Positions 1 through 13,549 are shown, counted from the first letter of the stretch. The stretch: 64,000 nt of DNA from Ailurus styani (GCA_002007465.1 LNAC01000065.1:1288570-1352569), one strand, 5' to 3'. A program made the numbers and translations. Notes: generated by a model not told the origin, from the letters alone.

Positions 1-39
1 GCTTAACAAGCAGAGAGCTCACCTACCACAAACAGCCAG
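1..39 (+). CDS. RASA2: RASA2 coding exon (3' remnant, PH domain)
   Basis: This is the right end of a RASA2 exon cut by the window edge. Bases 1-2 finish a Cys codon. Bases 3-38 encode LTSRELTYHKQP, the end of a PH-domain beta strand, and base 39 is the first base of a split Gly codon. It is followed by a GT donor (gtagtt) at 40. RASA2 (GAP1m) is a cytosolic and membrane-recruited GTPase-activating protein that accelerates GTP hydrolysis by Ras. Its known layout is C2-C2-RasGAP-PH-Btk motif, so the C2 and GAP domains lie to the left of this window. The split Gly codon is completed by the exon at 15372, which fixes the frame. The next exon is 15.3 kb away. Confidence 0.93.
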
Positions 40-426
40 GTAGTTGTGTTTATACTTTATTTTGGGGCTTTTTCCTGGTTCTCAGTGAAGATACCTTTTT
101 TTTTTTTTTTGCTGCTTAATATAACTCTGGTGAACCTTTTCACTAATATTACTGCAGTGTATAGTTTCTCACAGTGATGCACACACGTTAAGGATGCAAT
201 AAATATTTGACAAGCGACACCATGTAGCTTCCATTTTTTTTTCTCACACGTGCTCTGTTTTCTAAAAAAATTCCTGATAAATTCCAGTTATCTTGAACTT
301 GGAAGTTTCTTTTAACTGTCAGAGCCAAATTGGTAAGAATCGGTGTCTAATAAATGAGAGTATTTCAGTGGTTTGCTGGATAACATCAGCTAAAACTTTC
401 CACAGTCATACCATAGATTGTGATTC

Positions 427-618
427 TTTTTTTTTTTTTTTTTTAATTTACTTGACAGAGATCTATCACAAGTAGGCAGAGAGGCAGGCAGAGAGAGTGA
501 GGAGGAAGCAGGCTCCCCACTGAGCAGGGAGCCTGATGTGGGCCTCAATCCCAGGACCCTGGGATCATGACCTGAGCTGAAGGCAGAGGCTTTAACCCAC
601 AGAGCCACCCAGGCGCCC
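427..618 (-). repeat. CAN-SINE, antisense
   Basis: T-rich tail, CT-body complement and tRNA head complement ending ggcgccc. Perfect 13-bp target duplication tagattgtgattc at 414-426 and 619-631. Confidence 0.95.
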
Positions 619-631
619 TAGATTGTGATTC

Positions 632-1925
632 CTATATGGTTATCAGATTCATTCTAGACTGTTGGCCAAGCTGTCTTCAAGATGGAAATTTTAATGATTT
701 GCCTTCTGAGAAAGCACAGTGGGCTGTTTGGATAAAGAAAGCCATCTTCCTACAGTGTGATTGAGGGATTCAGAAAGGCATAGCTTGTCCCTCAGTGGAC
801 TGACACAGTGCTTAAAATGCCCATGTTTTAAGTTTATTCCTTTGGGGTAAAGCATGATCCACAGAAAGCCATTAGCTCTTTCTGGTATCTTAGCAAGGAG
901 AACTTGATAACTAAATCATGAATCACATTTAGTAGAATCCCTTTTATTCACGATGATCAGGATACAAAGATGTTCCTTTAAAGCAAGAATCATTTAAAAA
1001 CAGACAAAAAGGTATATACTCTTAAATATTTATATATTTGTTTACCAAATCTTTTGATAGAGAATCAAGATCTTTTCTTTGAATATGGATCTATAGATTG
1101 GATTTACCCTTTGTCTTTCTTGTGCAAATATACCCATAATGCATCAGTTTTCTGGTTGATTTTTCCAGAGTGAACCTAGAACTTAAATACTTGAAAAGCA
1201 GTCTAAGTACAGAATCCAATTAGATTTCATGATAGTCACCCCTAATTTTTTTATAGGTGTCTCACTCCCATATAAATCAACATTATTTATATGGATGTGG
1301 ATCTCCTTTTTTGAAGCTTCTCAAAGCACTCACCTGATTTTCAAATAAATAGTAAACATCTTAATAGGGAGCACTTATTTTGCCACTTTACATATATTTG
1401 AGTAAATTATTATAACACAGAAAAATTGCATAAATAGGTTTGGGAACAAGCCCAACAGAGTTGGTAAACAAAACAGCCTAGCCAATGGAAACAGAAGGGT
1501 GCAGGCTTAACAGATAGAAGCCTAGTAACCACAAGCATTCAGCATCCCATGAGCATCTCTGTTATGTTTTACAGTATACATGGAGAGCCTCAGTTAATGC
1601 ATTATCTCTGTTAGGTAAAGATCTGTTAAGAGAGCTTCTGCTGTAAATTCTGAAATGATAGCAAACACCAGCCCTTGGGTGCTTTCAAGAGAATGTAGAG
1701 TCAACTAAGTAGAATGCTTCAGTGGAGATTTTTGAAGAGTAGAGTGAGAAGAAAAATTGTTTGGTAATTCATTATTATGGCTCTACCAAAATGACTACAT
1801 GTAGCCAGATGTATTAGTAAGATATAAGAAATCAAAGTCATTTTATTTTTAGGCACCCAGATAATTTGTTATGGCCTATCAGAAGTTAAATGACAAAAGA
1901 GCAATAGGCTACATACTTAACCTTC
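632..1925. other. RASA2 intron, no recognised feature
   Basis: AT-rich intronic sequence. I see no exon, repeat family or structured element that I can name. Confidence 0.6.
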
Positions 1926-1935
1926 CAGACAGCAT

Positions 1936-2134
1936 TTTTTTTAAAGATTTTATTTATTTATTTCACAGCAGGAGAGAGATTACAAGGAGGCAGAGAGGCA
2001 GGCAGAGAGAGAGGGGGAAGCAGGCTCCCTGCTGAGCAGCAGAGAGCCCGATGTGGGCCTCGATCCCAGGACCCTGAGATCATGACCTGAGCCGAAAGCA
2101 GAGGCTTTAACCCACTGAGCCACCCAGGCGCCCC
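1936..2134 (-). repeat. CAN-SINE, antisense
   Basis: Full-length copy flanked by the duplication cagacagcattttt. Confidence 0.95.
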
Positions 2135-2149
2135 AGACAGCATTTTTTA

Positions 2150-3765
2150 AGCTGAATATATTTTGAATGTTTTAAAAGTTATAGCTTATGTTGAACACTA
2201 TATAAATGCTTTTACATATATAGCAGCTTTTAAAAAGTAGCTGTCATAATACACTAATTATGTTTACATTAACAGGGCCTTGAAATAAAATTTAAGTTAG
2301 TCATTCTCCATGAATAAATTAGCTATTTTTTCCTCATTTAAAATATTTTCTAGTCTAATATTCTTAAGTCTTTTTTGGGTTAGAACATTAAGAATCAGGT
2401 GATAGCTCTGGTCTTTTTCCTCCAGAAAAGTGCACATACAAACTACACACAGAATTTTGCATATAATTTCAATGAGTTTGTGGATCCAAAGTTCATCTGC
2501 GGTTTTTAAGAACCTCTGTTTTAGCTAGTGATCTTAGGAGGATAAAATTATATAGAGTCATTAGGCTGCTCTAGGTATAAAATAGACACATTAGAAATTA
2601 CATTGTTTTCAGGCCTTAAGAAATTGAACCTACTGGAATGATATTAGAGCCATAAGCGCTATTATATGAAGTTTCAAGATTACTTATCAAAGCCTACAGT
2701 TTTAAGCATCCATGCTTTTTGTTTTAACTATTTTGATGGGTTTTTCCAAAATGTATTACATGCTTCCCTGCCTTCTAAAAAAGAATTCATTGAACGTAAG
2801 TTAACATTTTCCAGATGACTTGGGGCTGTCATTGATAATATTAATTACTATGTAGTGCTTTGGTTTAGTGGTGTTTTCAGGGCTGCTTATGGGTTGTGTG
2901 CAGCTGTTTACTCCCCAGCTAAATGGCTTGGACTGCTGTGCTTTTATGTTCCTGTGTTTGCTTTATACAGTTTTTCTCTATCCCCTTTATATTCAGGCTG
3001 TTACTTTAAATTTCTTGTGCTGTCAGTGAACCATAATGTAACATCTCACACCCACCTTCATCATCCAGCTCGATTTTTCACTACAAATATACTGTGAATG
3101 AGGATACAGGTATTGTGTTTGTTAAAATTGTGCTTAAGATTAAAAGGCTCTGATGGAAGACTTAAGGACTTTCCCTTATGAAGGAAATGCATGGGCTTTG
3201 GATTCTCTGATTGTTCAAGCATGTTTCGCTTACTTGCTATTTCCTTGCTGTTTCTGGATAGCCAAGACTCCTAGTTAAATCTCTTGCTACACTTGCTATG
3301 TGACTTTGGTGTCTGAAAGAGTGCCTCCCAGATTTTCTGTAAATGGCTGTAAACCATTGGGTCTTCCACTCTGCCTCTTACTGGACACTAGTATTCTGAA
3401 TCAAGTATTTTTATCACTTAGAATCAAATAGTATGGTCTTTCCCCATTTTACTGGAAAAAGAATTAATAGAATGTTCTCAATTTTAAGGATTTTTCCTAA
3501 GTAAGTTGTTAAGGTTTTGATGCCAGCTTAGGTAATCACTAACAAGTAATAGTATGCAACTTATCTTCAGTACAACTAGATTAATGTGTGGCAAATGAGT
3601 ATTATAGGGGATTCAGCAATCAGGCATTATTATATTGACAGTTTTTTATGAATATGTGTGCTTGTGATTATGGTTTTATATTGCTATATTGCAATGTAGT
3701 CACCTTCTATAAGTAAAAGTTCTTCTAGTGGTATGCTGAAATCAATTGAGCAATTGATCTTGAGC
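2150..3765. other. RASA2 intron, no recognised feature
   Basis: AT-rich. The 80-codon open frame at 2855-3097 has no flanking splice signals or family resemblance that I can see. Confidence 0.55.
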
Positions 3766-4165
3766 CTCTTCCTTTCTCATCCAGCCTTATCTTTTGCGCT
3801 CTCCATATGTCACTTCAGCAGACTAGCTCTTGCAGTTCCTTTAATGTGTGCTTTTACCTTCGTGCTTTTGCATATGCTCTACCTAGAAATTCCTTTCTTT
3901 CCTTCTTCACCTGTGTGATTTGTTGTCCTTTTAAGCCTCAGAACAATTATCAGCTCTTTATGGAAGTTACTTAGAAGCCTCTAGCCACTTCAGTTGAGCT
4001 GTTCCCTTATTCTGTTTATTACCTTAGGAATAATTCCTGTCACACCATGTAGTCCTTACTTTTGTCTGTCTCTTTCTCTCGTCTATAAGATCCTCAATGT
4101 CAGGGACCATGTTTTTACTACCTTCATTAAGCCATGTAGTAAATGTTTTGAATAAATGGTGCTCT
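3766..4165 (+). repeat. L2 LINE 3' end (ancient)
   Basis: Diverged match to the L2 3' end: protein-like 'tcctttaagcctcag' region, then 'ataagatcctcaatgtcagggacc', ending near 'aataaatg'. Confidence 0.65.
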
Positions 4166-4564
4166 TCAAAGAGCACCATGTCTTCTAGATATATTATCAT
4201 CTGAATTACTTTAAGAACTACTGTTCTAGGTTTCTGAAATTTCCACCAAGAGTACTAATAATAGATTATAAACACAGTCCCCTCTGAAATCCATTCTGTG
4301 TTCTCCAAACTTGCTTAGGTATTGTCCACTCTTGGGAGGCCTGATAAACACAGATACATACAGCATACACAACTTCCACGTGATATCAAGTGTTCCAGTT
4401 CATACAGCCTATGAACAATAGAAAAGAGACTTTGATGATGTTTTAAACATAAATCTTAATATGTTTAGGTTGAATTGATTTTCAACTGCTCATATTTTTA
4501 CACACCGCAATGCATTCTGCAGTATTTTTTTCTGTGGTAGCTAAAGAACACCATTGTTGCAGTC

Positions 4565-5285
4565 ATACATTCATTCAACAAATATTTTATTGAGAGCCTA
4601 GTGTGTGCCAGATATTGTCCTAGGCTGTAGAGAACACAGTAGTTGAACAAAACATACCAAAATTTTTGCCCTCGTGGAATTGTGATAGATGATAAACAAA
4701 AAAAATTATACGGTATATTGGAAATGAGATAGACAAAAATAGAGAAAGGGAATAGAGAATGTTAGGCTTCTGAGTAGATTTGCAATATTAAAAAGTCTAG
4801 CCAGGGAGAAAAAGAAAGTATCACTTGAGCAAAGACCTAAAGATGAGGGAGTGAGTCATGTGGATATTTGGGGGAATAATGATGCATAGGTAACAGCAGC
4901 CATAGATAACAAAGACCCCAAAACAGAAGCTTGCCTTGAGTATTCAAGAGATAAGAGACCACTCTTAAGGCTGAACAGGGAAAAGGCGTAAAGGAGTAGT
5001 CCTAGGAACTTAGGTCAAAAAGGTCATGGAGACACTAGATATTTTTAGGGTTCTGTGGACCATTCTAAAACTTTTACTCTGAGTCAGAGATGGAAAAGCA
5101 TTGGAGAGCTTTAAAGAGAGGAATTACATCATTTGACTTAGGTTTTAATAAGATCAATCACTCATGCCACATGGAGAATAGAATGAAGGAAGCAAGGAGA
5201 CCAGTTAAGAGGTGTTGCAGTAATTCCAGGGAGCAGAGATAATGGCTTGGACCAGTTCGTAGCAATGGAGGCAATAAAAATGGAT
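4565..5285 (+). repeat. Ancient interspersed repeat, family not named
   Basis: Starts 'cattcaacaaatattttattgagagcc' and continues with text such as 'gcattggagagctttaaagag' and 'gcagtaattccagg'. These are typical of an old mammalian repeat that also occurs around 26470-27060 and possibly 60000-60310 and 63700-63990. I cannot recall its family name with certainty. Confidence 0.5.
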
Positions 5286-5298
5286 CACATTCCAGATC

Positions 5299-5481
5299 TT
5301 TTTTTTTTTTTTTTAAGATTTTATTTATTTATTTGACAGAGCACAAGCAGGGGGAGTGGCTGTCAGAGGGAGAAGCAGACTCCCCGCCGAGCAGGGAACC
5401 TGAGGCAGGGCTCAATTCTAGAACCCTGGGATCATGACCTGACCCGAAGGCAAACACAACCAACTGAGCCACCAGGCACCC
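5299..5481 (-). repeat. CAN-SINE, antisense
   Basis: Older copy with T-rich tail. Imperfect duplication cacattccagatct / cacattctggatct. Confidence 0.92.
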
Positions 5482-5663
5482 TTCACATTCTGGATCTTTT
5501 TTAAAGATGAGTACTCAGGTATTTTGCTAAAGGATCAGATATTAAAAGTAAGAGAAAGGCAAGAAAAGGATAACTCCAGGGATTTGAGCTTACACAACTA
5601 CACTGATGAAGTTGCCCTTTTAAAAACAGACCCATGAGTTCTCAGTAGTGAAGGAACTTGTAC

Positions 5664-8190
5664 AGCCATACCTCAGATATATGGTGGGTTTGGTTTCAGA
5701 CCACAACAATAAAGCTAATTCACAGTAAAGTGAATCAAATGAATTTTTTGGCTTCCTAGTGTATAAAAGTTATCTTTGTGCTCTACTGTTGTCTATTAAA
5801 TGTGCAATAGCATTATGTCTAAAAGAGACAATGTACATACCTTAATTTAAAATACTTCATTGATAAAAAAAATTGCAAACCATCTTCTGAGTAATCAGCA
5901 AGTTGTAATCTTTTTGCTGGTGGAGGATCTTGATGTTTGGTTCCTGGCTACTCAGGGTGGTGATTGCTGAAGTTTGGGTAGCTGTGGCAATTTCATAAAT
6001 TAAGACAACTATGAAATTTGTCACATCAATTGACTCTTTTTTCATGAATGATTTTTCTGTAGCATATGATGCTGCTTGATAGCATTTTAGAACTTCTACA
6101 GTAGAACTTCTTTCAAAATTGGGAGTCAGTCCTCTCAAACTCTTCTACTGCTTTATCAGTTAAGTTTAGATAATACTCTAAGCCTTGGGTTGTCATTTCA
6201 CCAGTCTTCACAGCATCTTCACAAGAATAGATTCTATTTCAGGAAACTACTTTCTTGCTCATCCTAATAAGACTCCTAATCCATTGAAGTTTTATCTTGA
6301 AATTATAGCAGGTCAGTCACATCTTCAGACTCCACTTCTAACTTTAGTTCTCACGTTCCTTCCTGCACATCTGCAGTTACTTCCTACACTGAGGTCTTAA
6401 ACCTCTCAAAGTTATCAGTGAGGACTAGAATCAGCTTTCTTCCAAACTTCTGTTAATGTTGATATTTTGACCTCCTCTTACAAATCACAAATGTTTTCAA
6501 TGGCATCTAGAATGGTAAATCCTTTCCAGAAGGTTTCAGTTTATGTTGCTCAGATCCATCCTAGGAACCACCATCTGTGGCAGGCATAGCCTTATGAAAT
6601 GTTATATATTAAGACTTCAAAGTCAAAATTACTCCTTGATCCATGGGCTACAGAATGGAGTTGTGTTAGCAGGCATGAAAACAACATTAATCTCATTGTA
6701 TATCCTCAGCAGAGCACTTGGGCGACCAGGTGCATTGTTAGGAGTCTTAATATTTTGAAAGGAATGTCTTTCCTGAGCAGTAAGCTGAGCATCTGAAGTA
6801 TATGCTACACTATGTTGTAAACAGATGTGCTGTCATCCAGGCTTTGTTCCAATTATAGAGCATAGGCAGAGTAGATTAAGTGTAATTTTTAAGGGCCCGA
6901 GGATTTTTAGAATGGTAAATGAGCATTGGCTTCAATTTAAAGTCAGCTACATTTGTTCCTAACAAGAGAGCCTGTCCTTTGAGGCTTTGAAGCCTTGAAG
7001 CCAGGCATTGACTTTTCTCTAGCTGTGAAAGTCCTAGATGGCATCTTCTTCCAATAAGACTTCTGTCTACATGGAATATCTGTTGTTTAGTCTCCCCACC
7101 TTTATCAATTATCTTAGCTAGTCTTCTGAGTAACTTGCAGCTTCTACATTAACAATTGCTGCTTCACTCTGTACTTTTGTGTTATGGAGATGGCTTCTTT
7201 CCCTCTTTTTTTTGGTAGCTTCACACTTTTCTTATGCAGCTTCCTCACTTCTATTAACCTCGATAAAATTGAAAAGAGTTAGGGCCTTGCTGTGGATTAG
7301 GCTTTGACTTAAGGAAATGTAGCTGGAGTGATCATCTGTCCTGACCACTAAAACTCAATAAGGCTATTTCAGTTTCTTTTTTTTTTTTTTAAGATTTTAT
7401 TTATTTCACAGAGGGAGAGAGATCACAAGGAGGCAGAGAGGCAGGCAGAGAGGNGGGAGCCCGATGCGGGCCTCGATCCCAGGACCCTGAGATCATGACC
7501 TGAGCCGAAAGCAGAGGCTTTAACCCACTGAGCCACCCAGGCGCCCGGCTATTTCAGTTTCTTATCATTCATTTGTTCCTGGAGTAACACTTAATTTCCT
7601 TCAAGAGCTTTTCTGTCGCATTTACAACTTGGCTAACTGTTTGGCACAAGAGGCCTAGCTTTCAGCCTATCTTGGCTTTCAACATTCCTCACTAAGCTTA
7701 ATAATTTCTAACTTTTGATTTAAAGTGAGATATACAGCTCTCCCTTTGACTTGAACACTTAGAGGCCATTGTAGGGTTATTAATTGGCCTAATTTCAGTA
7801 TTGTTGTGTCTCAGAATACAGGGAGGACTAAGGAGTAGGGAGAAACATGGGAGAATGGCTGGTTAGTGGAACATTCAGAACACACATAACATTTATCAAT
7901 TAGGTTTGCTGTCTTATATGGGCATAGTTGAAGGCACCCTAGAAGAATTACAGTAGTAATATTAAAGATCACCGATCACCATAACAAATATAATAATAAT
8001 AATGGGAAAGTTTGAAATATTGTGAGAATTACCAAAATGTGACGCAGACATGAAAAGAGCAAATGCTGTTGGAAAAATGGTCCCAAAAGACTTGCTTGAT
8101 ACAGGGTTGCCACAGACCTTCAATTTATAAAAAACACAGTATCTGTGAGGTACAATAAAGCAACACACAATAAAATGAAGTATATCAGTA
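5664..8190 (-). mobile_element. Tigger1-like (pogo/TcMar) DNA transposon relic
   Basis: The left end 'cagccatacctcagatatatgg' and the right end 'caataaaatgaagtatatcag' match the degenerate terminal inverted repeats of Tigger1. In between, the minus strand carries decayed transposase sequence. The C-terminal part near 5860-6140 includes RGLTPNFERSSTVEV, and the N-terminal part near 7690-7760 includes LNQKLEIIKL. Many stops and frameshifts make it inactive. It is nearly full length, about 2.35 kb without the inserted SINE at 7379-7546. It is an ancient mammalian insertion, known from the family, and lies in the long RASA2 intron. Confidence 0.88.
7379..7546 (-). repeat. CAN-SINE inside the Tigger1 relic, with N
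   Basis: Duplication ggctatttcagtttctt on both sides. An N at 7454 marks a join with missing SINE body. Confidence 0.93.
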
Positions 8191-8194
8191 TTAG

Positions 8195-8719
8195 ACTAAT
8201 TCTTTCATAGATAACAGTTAACTTGGAAGAATATATAAGACAACTCTTAAGGATTTGACCCTCAAAAATGGGAAACACACTGGCATATATTATTATATGC
8301 CTTTTCTCTCTGAGGCCCTCCTAGCCTGTACAGTGTGAGATGGCTGAAATTCAAGTAGGAAGCCACAGTTTTATTGGCTTGAGATGTTAGAAGATACTGT
8401 TCAAGGCTGCCAGAGGAGGTGGAAATTGAGGAAAAAGAGGATGAGCCTTCCAATCTGTATATGAACTCCCCCAAATCCTTGGCTGACTCTTCAACTGCTT
8501 ATGCAAGGGTATTTCAAAGAAGCTGCTGAAAAGCCGTAACAGGAAAGATTTAAAAAGATAAACAGAAATTTTAATTTCTTTTCTCCCCAGGAGAAACATT
8601 TTGGAATTTTAGAAGGGCTTAATGAACATCCTGGGGTTTTCATTGAAATAGCAAAAAGGCAGTGGCTCAACAGTAAAGACTGTCCTAAGATTAAGAATAA
8701 AGTATAAAGCTGGATCTCA
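8195..8719. other. RASA2 intron, no recognised feature
   Basis: Two overlapping antisense open frames (8262-8599) without splice or family support. Nothing else seen. Confidence 0.5.
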
Positions 8720-10560
8720 GAGTGATCAACTAATGTAACTGTTCAAGGGAAGGTAACTGAATCCAGTATCTACAGTGTGTCATTCATTATGTCCAGTATA
8801 CAATGAAAGATTAACAAGTTTGAGAAGAAACAATAAAATAGGACACATAGTCAAGAGAAAAAGTCGTCAACAGAAGTAGACCCCTATGTGGTTTTCACGT
8901 TGGAATTACAGACATGACCTTTAATGGTATTACAAGTACTTCAGGCACTTAAGGTAAAAGACAGTCATGAGTAAAGAAATGAAGGATTTCAGCAAAAGAA
9001 ACATTAGAAACTATTAAAAGGAATCAAATGGAAATCTAGAAGTGCAATGTTTCAATTGAAATATTAAAGAAAAGTTCAGGGAACTTGAAGGTAGATTAGT
9101 AGAAATTATCCAATCTGGGAACACAGAGAAAAAAGACTGGGAGAGAAAAAAAAAAACAACAACAATAGAACCTCAGTGACATTTGGAACAATATCAGACA
9201 GTCTAACATGTGCATGGTTGGTGTCAGAAGGAGAGTAGAGAAAGAGCAGAAAAAATATTTAAAGAAGTAATGGCCTCAAATGTGGTGAAAAACATTATTT
9301 TACAGATCTGAGAAGCTCAGTGACCTCCAAGTGTGATAAATACAAAGAAAATCACACTTAGACATATAGTAATTAAACCAGAGAGATACAGAAAATCTCA
9401 AAAACAGAAGAACAGAAGACAAACATACAGAAGAATAACAATACACTTGACAGCTAACTTCTCATAAGAAGCAAACAAAGCCAAAAGACAATGGAATAAC
9501 CTCTTTAAAGTGCTGAAGAAAAAAAACTCTCAACCTAGAATTCTAGTGAAAATTTCCCTTAAAAATGAAACTATCCTTTAGGTAATGAAAGCTGGGAGAC
9601 TCCATTGCAAACAGGTTTGCACTGTAGGAATGCTAAAGGAAATTCTTCAGGCTGAAGTGAAATAACACCAGATGGAAACTTTAGATCTACAGGAAGGAAT
9701 GAAGAGCACTGGAAATGGTAAATATGTAGGTAAATGTAAGAATGTCTTTTCTCTCATTTTCCTTAAAAAACAACTATTTAATAAGCAAAATTTGTAACAT
9801 TGAGTTACACAGTTTGTGACAAATCTAGATGTAAAATATAGGACGATAGCACCAAGGAAAGGAATGGAGTAAATTATTTGCAAAGCTCTTATATTTTATG
9901 TGAAGTGACACAATAATTAGACCATAATGAGTTAGGGCTGTATACTATAATCGCTAGAACAGAAACATTTTTAGAAAAAAGTATAGCCCATCCCTGCTCC
10001 CTTACCCAAAAAGTAAATAAATAAATATGGCACAAGAGGAAGAACAGAGCAAAAATCAGTTGCAATAAGTAGGAAACAAAAATGAAACAAGAAATAGAAA
10101 GTGATAACTTAAACATAACCATATCAATAAATACAGTAAAGAGAACATCATATCCAAGATCAGGAGCAAAGCAAGGATTATCTACTTTCATCATTTCTAC
10201 TCAACATTGTCCTGGAAGTTGTAATGTAAAGGCCAAAAAAAGGGGGGGGCATACATAGAATATCCTAAGAAATCTTCAAAACAAGTACTTGAACGAATAA
10301 ATGAATTTAGTAAGGCTGTGGGATACATGATTCATATATACAAATCAACTGTATTTCTATAAACTCGAAGGAAATGGTTAGAAAATGAAATTTTTAAGAT
10401 ACCATTTATAGTACCAGTCCACTCCCCCCCAAATAATTAGGAATAAATTTAACCAGAGAAGTACAAGACCTCTGCACTGAAATCTACAGAACATTGCTAA
10501 GATTAAGAAGACAAAAAAGGTATACATCATGTTCGTGGATTTGAAAATTCAGTATTTTTT
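8720..10560 (+). repeat. L1 LINE fragments (old L1M type), sense
   Basis: The 'gccaaaagacaatggaataac' / 'caacctagaattctag' text near 9480-9545 and 'gaaatctacagaacattgct' near 10480 match L1 coding regions. They are strongly diverged and internally deleted. Confidence 0.75.
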
Positions 10561-10634
10561 AGGAAGTCACTTCTCAGAGTTACTTCTCAAATTTATCTTG
10601 ATTTTAACACAATCCTACTTCAAATCCCAGAAAA

Positions 10635-11155
10635 CTTTTTTTGTTATATTCACAAAGTTGTAAGATCACTAGTTCCAGGACATTTTCTCACCCCAAAAGA
10701 AACCCTATGTACATTAGCAGTCACTCTCCATACCTCCATCCTCCTAGCTCCCAACAAGTTTCTCTACTTTCTATGTCTATGGATTTGCCTATGCTGGGCA
10801 TTTCCTGTAAATGGACTCATAAAATATATAACCTTTTAGGAGTGACTTCTTTCTCTTAGCATAATGTCTTCCATGCTCATCTATGATATAGCATGAGTCA
10901 GCACTTTATTCCTTTTACGGCTGAGTAATATTCCGTTGTTTGGATATAAGTCAAGTCTTGTTTATCCATTCAAAAGTTGGACAGACTGTTTCCACTTTTT
11001 TCCTATTATGAGTAATTTTGCTGTGATCATTCCTGTACAAGTTTTTGTGGGAACATAATGTTTTTTTGGTTCTTTTGGTTATATATGCCTAGGGATAGAA
11101 TTGATGAATCATATGGTAACTCTAGGTTTAACTTTTTGAAGAAGTAATAGAAACT
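10635..11155 (-). repeat. L1M 3' UTR fragment, antisense
   Basis: Reads 'aaagaaaccctatgtacattagcagtcac ... ggatttgcctatgctgggcat ... ctgagtaatattccgttg', the complement of the classic L1M 3' end. Confidence 0.8.
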
Positions 11156-11600
11156 TTAACTGAAACTGGGTTTCATTCATCTTAAAGGAATTTTAATGCA
11201 CTTACATTTATTGTGATTACTATGGTTACTGCTTTGTTTTGTGTTTTCTATTTCCTAGGCTTCTCTGTTTATTAGGTTTATTTTTCTTTTCCTGGCTTTT
11301 TATTGGAATAATCAAGCGCTTGATTGCATGCTTTCTCTCCCCTCCCCACACCCACCTCTAATGAGAGAATTTGGGCATCCTATTTCTACTCTAAAGTTGT
11401 TAACAGACAAATTTAAACTTAGGTGTTTATCTTAATGTCTGCAGTTACTCAAAGTCCCTAATGAAAATCTTTAGGAAAAGAATAATAGGATGCTTTCAAT
11501 TTGTTATTTTCCCAAGCATCTCCCTAATGAAGTCATGTGGATCTGTAAGACTAGGTTCTTTTTCTTTTGCCTTTTTTACATTATACTTTCATGATTTTCT

Positions 11601-11780
11601 TTTTTCTTTTTTTTTTTTTTTTTTTTAAAGTTTTTNAGAGATCACAAGTAGGCAGAGAGATAGGAGGAAGCAGGCTCCCTGCTGAGCAGAGAGCCCGATG
11701 TGGGCCTCGATCCCAGGACCCTGGGATCATGACCTGAGCCGAAAGCAGAGGCTTTAACCCACTGAGCCACCCAGGCGCCC
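11601..11780 (-). repeat. CAN-SINE, antisense, with N
   Basis: Duplication tactttcatgattttct on both sides. An N at 11636 sits just inside the tail, where sequence is missing. Confidence 0.93.
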
Positions 11781-11934
11781 TACTTTCATGATTTTCTATC
11801 CATGTTTGTCAGTTTTGCTGATTTCTTTGCCCAGCACTATTTCTTATTTATTTGCCTTTTCCTGCATTTATTATTTATTTTGCAAGAGTGCTTCCTCAAA
11901 GAATTATTTCAATAGGCTTTATGGCTGATAAATT

Positions 11935-13000
11935 TTCTGAGTCCATGCATATTTTTTAAAAATCTATTTTACCCTTATTCTTGAATGATAGACTGGATTT
12001 AAAATCATTTTCCCTGAGAACTTTGAAGATATTGCTCCATGGTTTGCTAGTTTCCATTGTTGCTAGTGAGAATTTTGATGTCAGTCTGATTGTGTCTTGA
12101 TTCTTCTCCCTAGTAACTCTTGGGAATTTCTTTAGCCTTCAGTTTCTAATATTTTACTGCCCAGTGTGAGGTTATGGACTTTTTCCTTCTGTGCTGCTCA
12201 GCACTTGTTGGATCCTTTCAGTCTGGAGATTTTTGTTTTTTATCTCTGGGACATTTTCATGGGTAATTTTCTCCTGAACATTCTTTCTGTTCTGTTTCTG
12301 GAATTCTTTTTTTTTTTTTTAAGATTTTATTTATTTATTTGACAGAGATCACAAGTAGGCAGAGAGGCAGGCAGAGAGAGGGGGGGAAAGCAGGCTCCCT
12401 GTTGAGCAGAGAGCCCGACGTGGGACTCGATCCCAGGACCCTGAGATCATGACCTGAGCGGAAGGCAGAGGCTTAACCCACTGAGCCACTCAGGCACCCA
12501 GTTTCTGGAATTCTTATTAGGTGTTGAAACTTATACATCCATCCATCATGGCTCCTAACTTTTTTAACTTTGTTTCTTTGTCCTTTTGTACGGTATTTCT
12601 GGAGAGTCCTCCATAAAATCTATTTTACTAATCACCTTGCAATTCATTTCAGTTAACACTAGTAACTGTGAAGTTAACTCTAATGATATCATGATAGTGT
12701 ATGTGCCCAGGAGCAATATACTTTCTCTACATATGCTGTGTTATAACTTGCCCAGAAATGAACAAATACAGCAGTTCTAGGGTATGTGATTGCTTTGTGT
12801 ATTAAACAAATCTGAAGGTAGAAACTTCCTGCAAAATTACTAAATTCTCTGGAATCTCTGTGGTGCTACTCCATGTAGATCAGTCCCCAGAGCTACTTTA
12901 TTGTATACCTCATTTCCTCAGATGTTATCCTCTTTGTTGTATCTGTGTCTCTCTTTCAGGGTGCTGATTTCCCTCATCCTTTGGTGATCTGCTCATCTTT
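11935..13000 (-). repeat. L1M 5'/ORF1-region fragment, antisense (probable)
   Basis: Text such as 'gaagatattgctccatggtttgctag' and 'gtctggagatttttg' resembles the antisense 5' region of old L1M elements. Interrupted by a SINE at 12307-12499. Confidence 0.55.
12307..12499 (-). repeat. CAN-SINE, antisense
   Basis: Duplication gtttctggaattctt on both sides. Confidence 0.95.
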
Positions 13001-13549
13001 GTGTTTTCACAGTCTGTTCACCTGCTTGAGTGTTCAGTCAGTAGCTTATTGCCAGTGATTGTGAGGGAGGTACAGGACAAGCTGCTAAGGGGCAAGGCTG
13101 CTGCTTGTCTTCTGGTGTGGGTGCTCTCCTTCCCTCCTTAGGGTTAGCGACTACCTGTGACATGGCACTGCTCTGCAACCCCAGTAGGAACATTACTGCT
13201 TAGCCTGGGACATAAACCTCTGTTGACTGCTGCTTAGTACAAGCTGAGGGAGGGGGAGCTCTTCCAGATGCAGCTTACCTATTAATCATCCTGATGGATG
13301 TCTGAGTGTGTGTGTGTCCTTGTGTCCCCAATACCCAGCTGTCTGTGTCCAATGAGTCTGGCTTGAAGCTCTCTTCAAACTACTCCTAGTTTTGCAGATA
13401 TCTTTTCCTACATGTGATTCGGGCTGTGGCTTCCTTCAGTTAACTCTCCCCTCCCGCTGCTGCCATAAATTTGATCTTGTCTGCTTCTAGGAGACTGCTG
13501 ATAGTCTTTTCTTATTTTCTCATGCACTTAGGATTTGTATTTGTTGGAT
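13001..13549. other. RASA2 intron, no recognised feature
   Basis: Moderate G+C; contains a short (GT)n at 13306-13316. No exon or repeat that I can name. Confidence 0.5.

Noticed and set aside
390..608. Open frame of 72 codons on the minus strand
   Set aside because: It is SINE body sequence. The same peptide text (SSGHDPRVLG, SAQVMISGSWDR) recurs in many frames across the window wherever a CAN-SINE lies.
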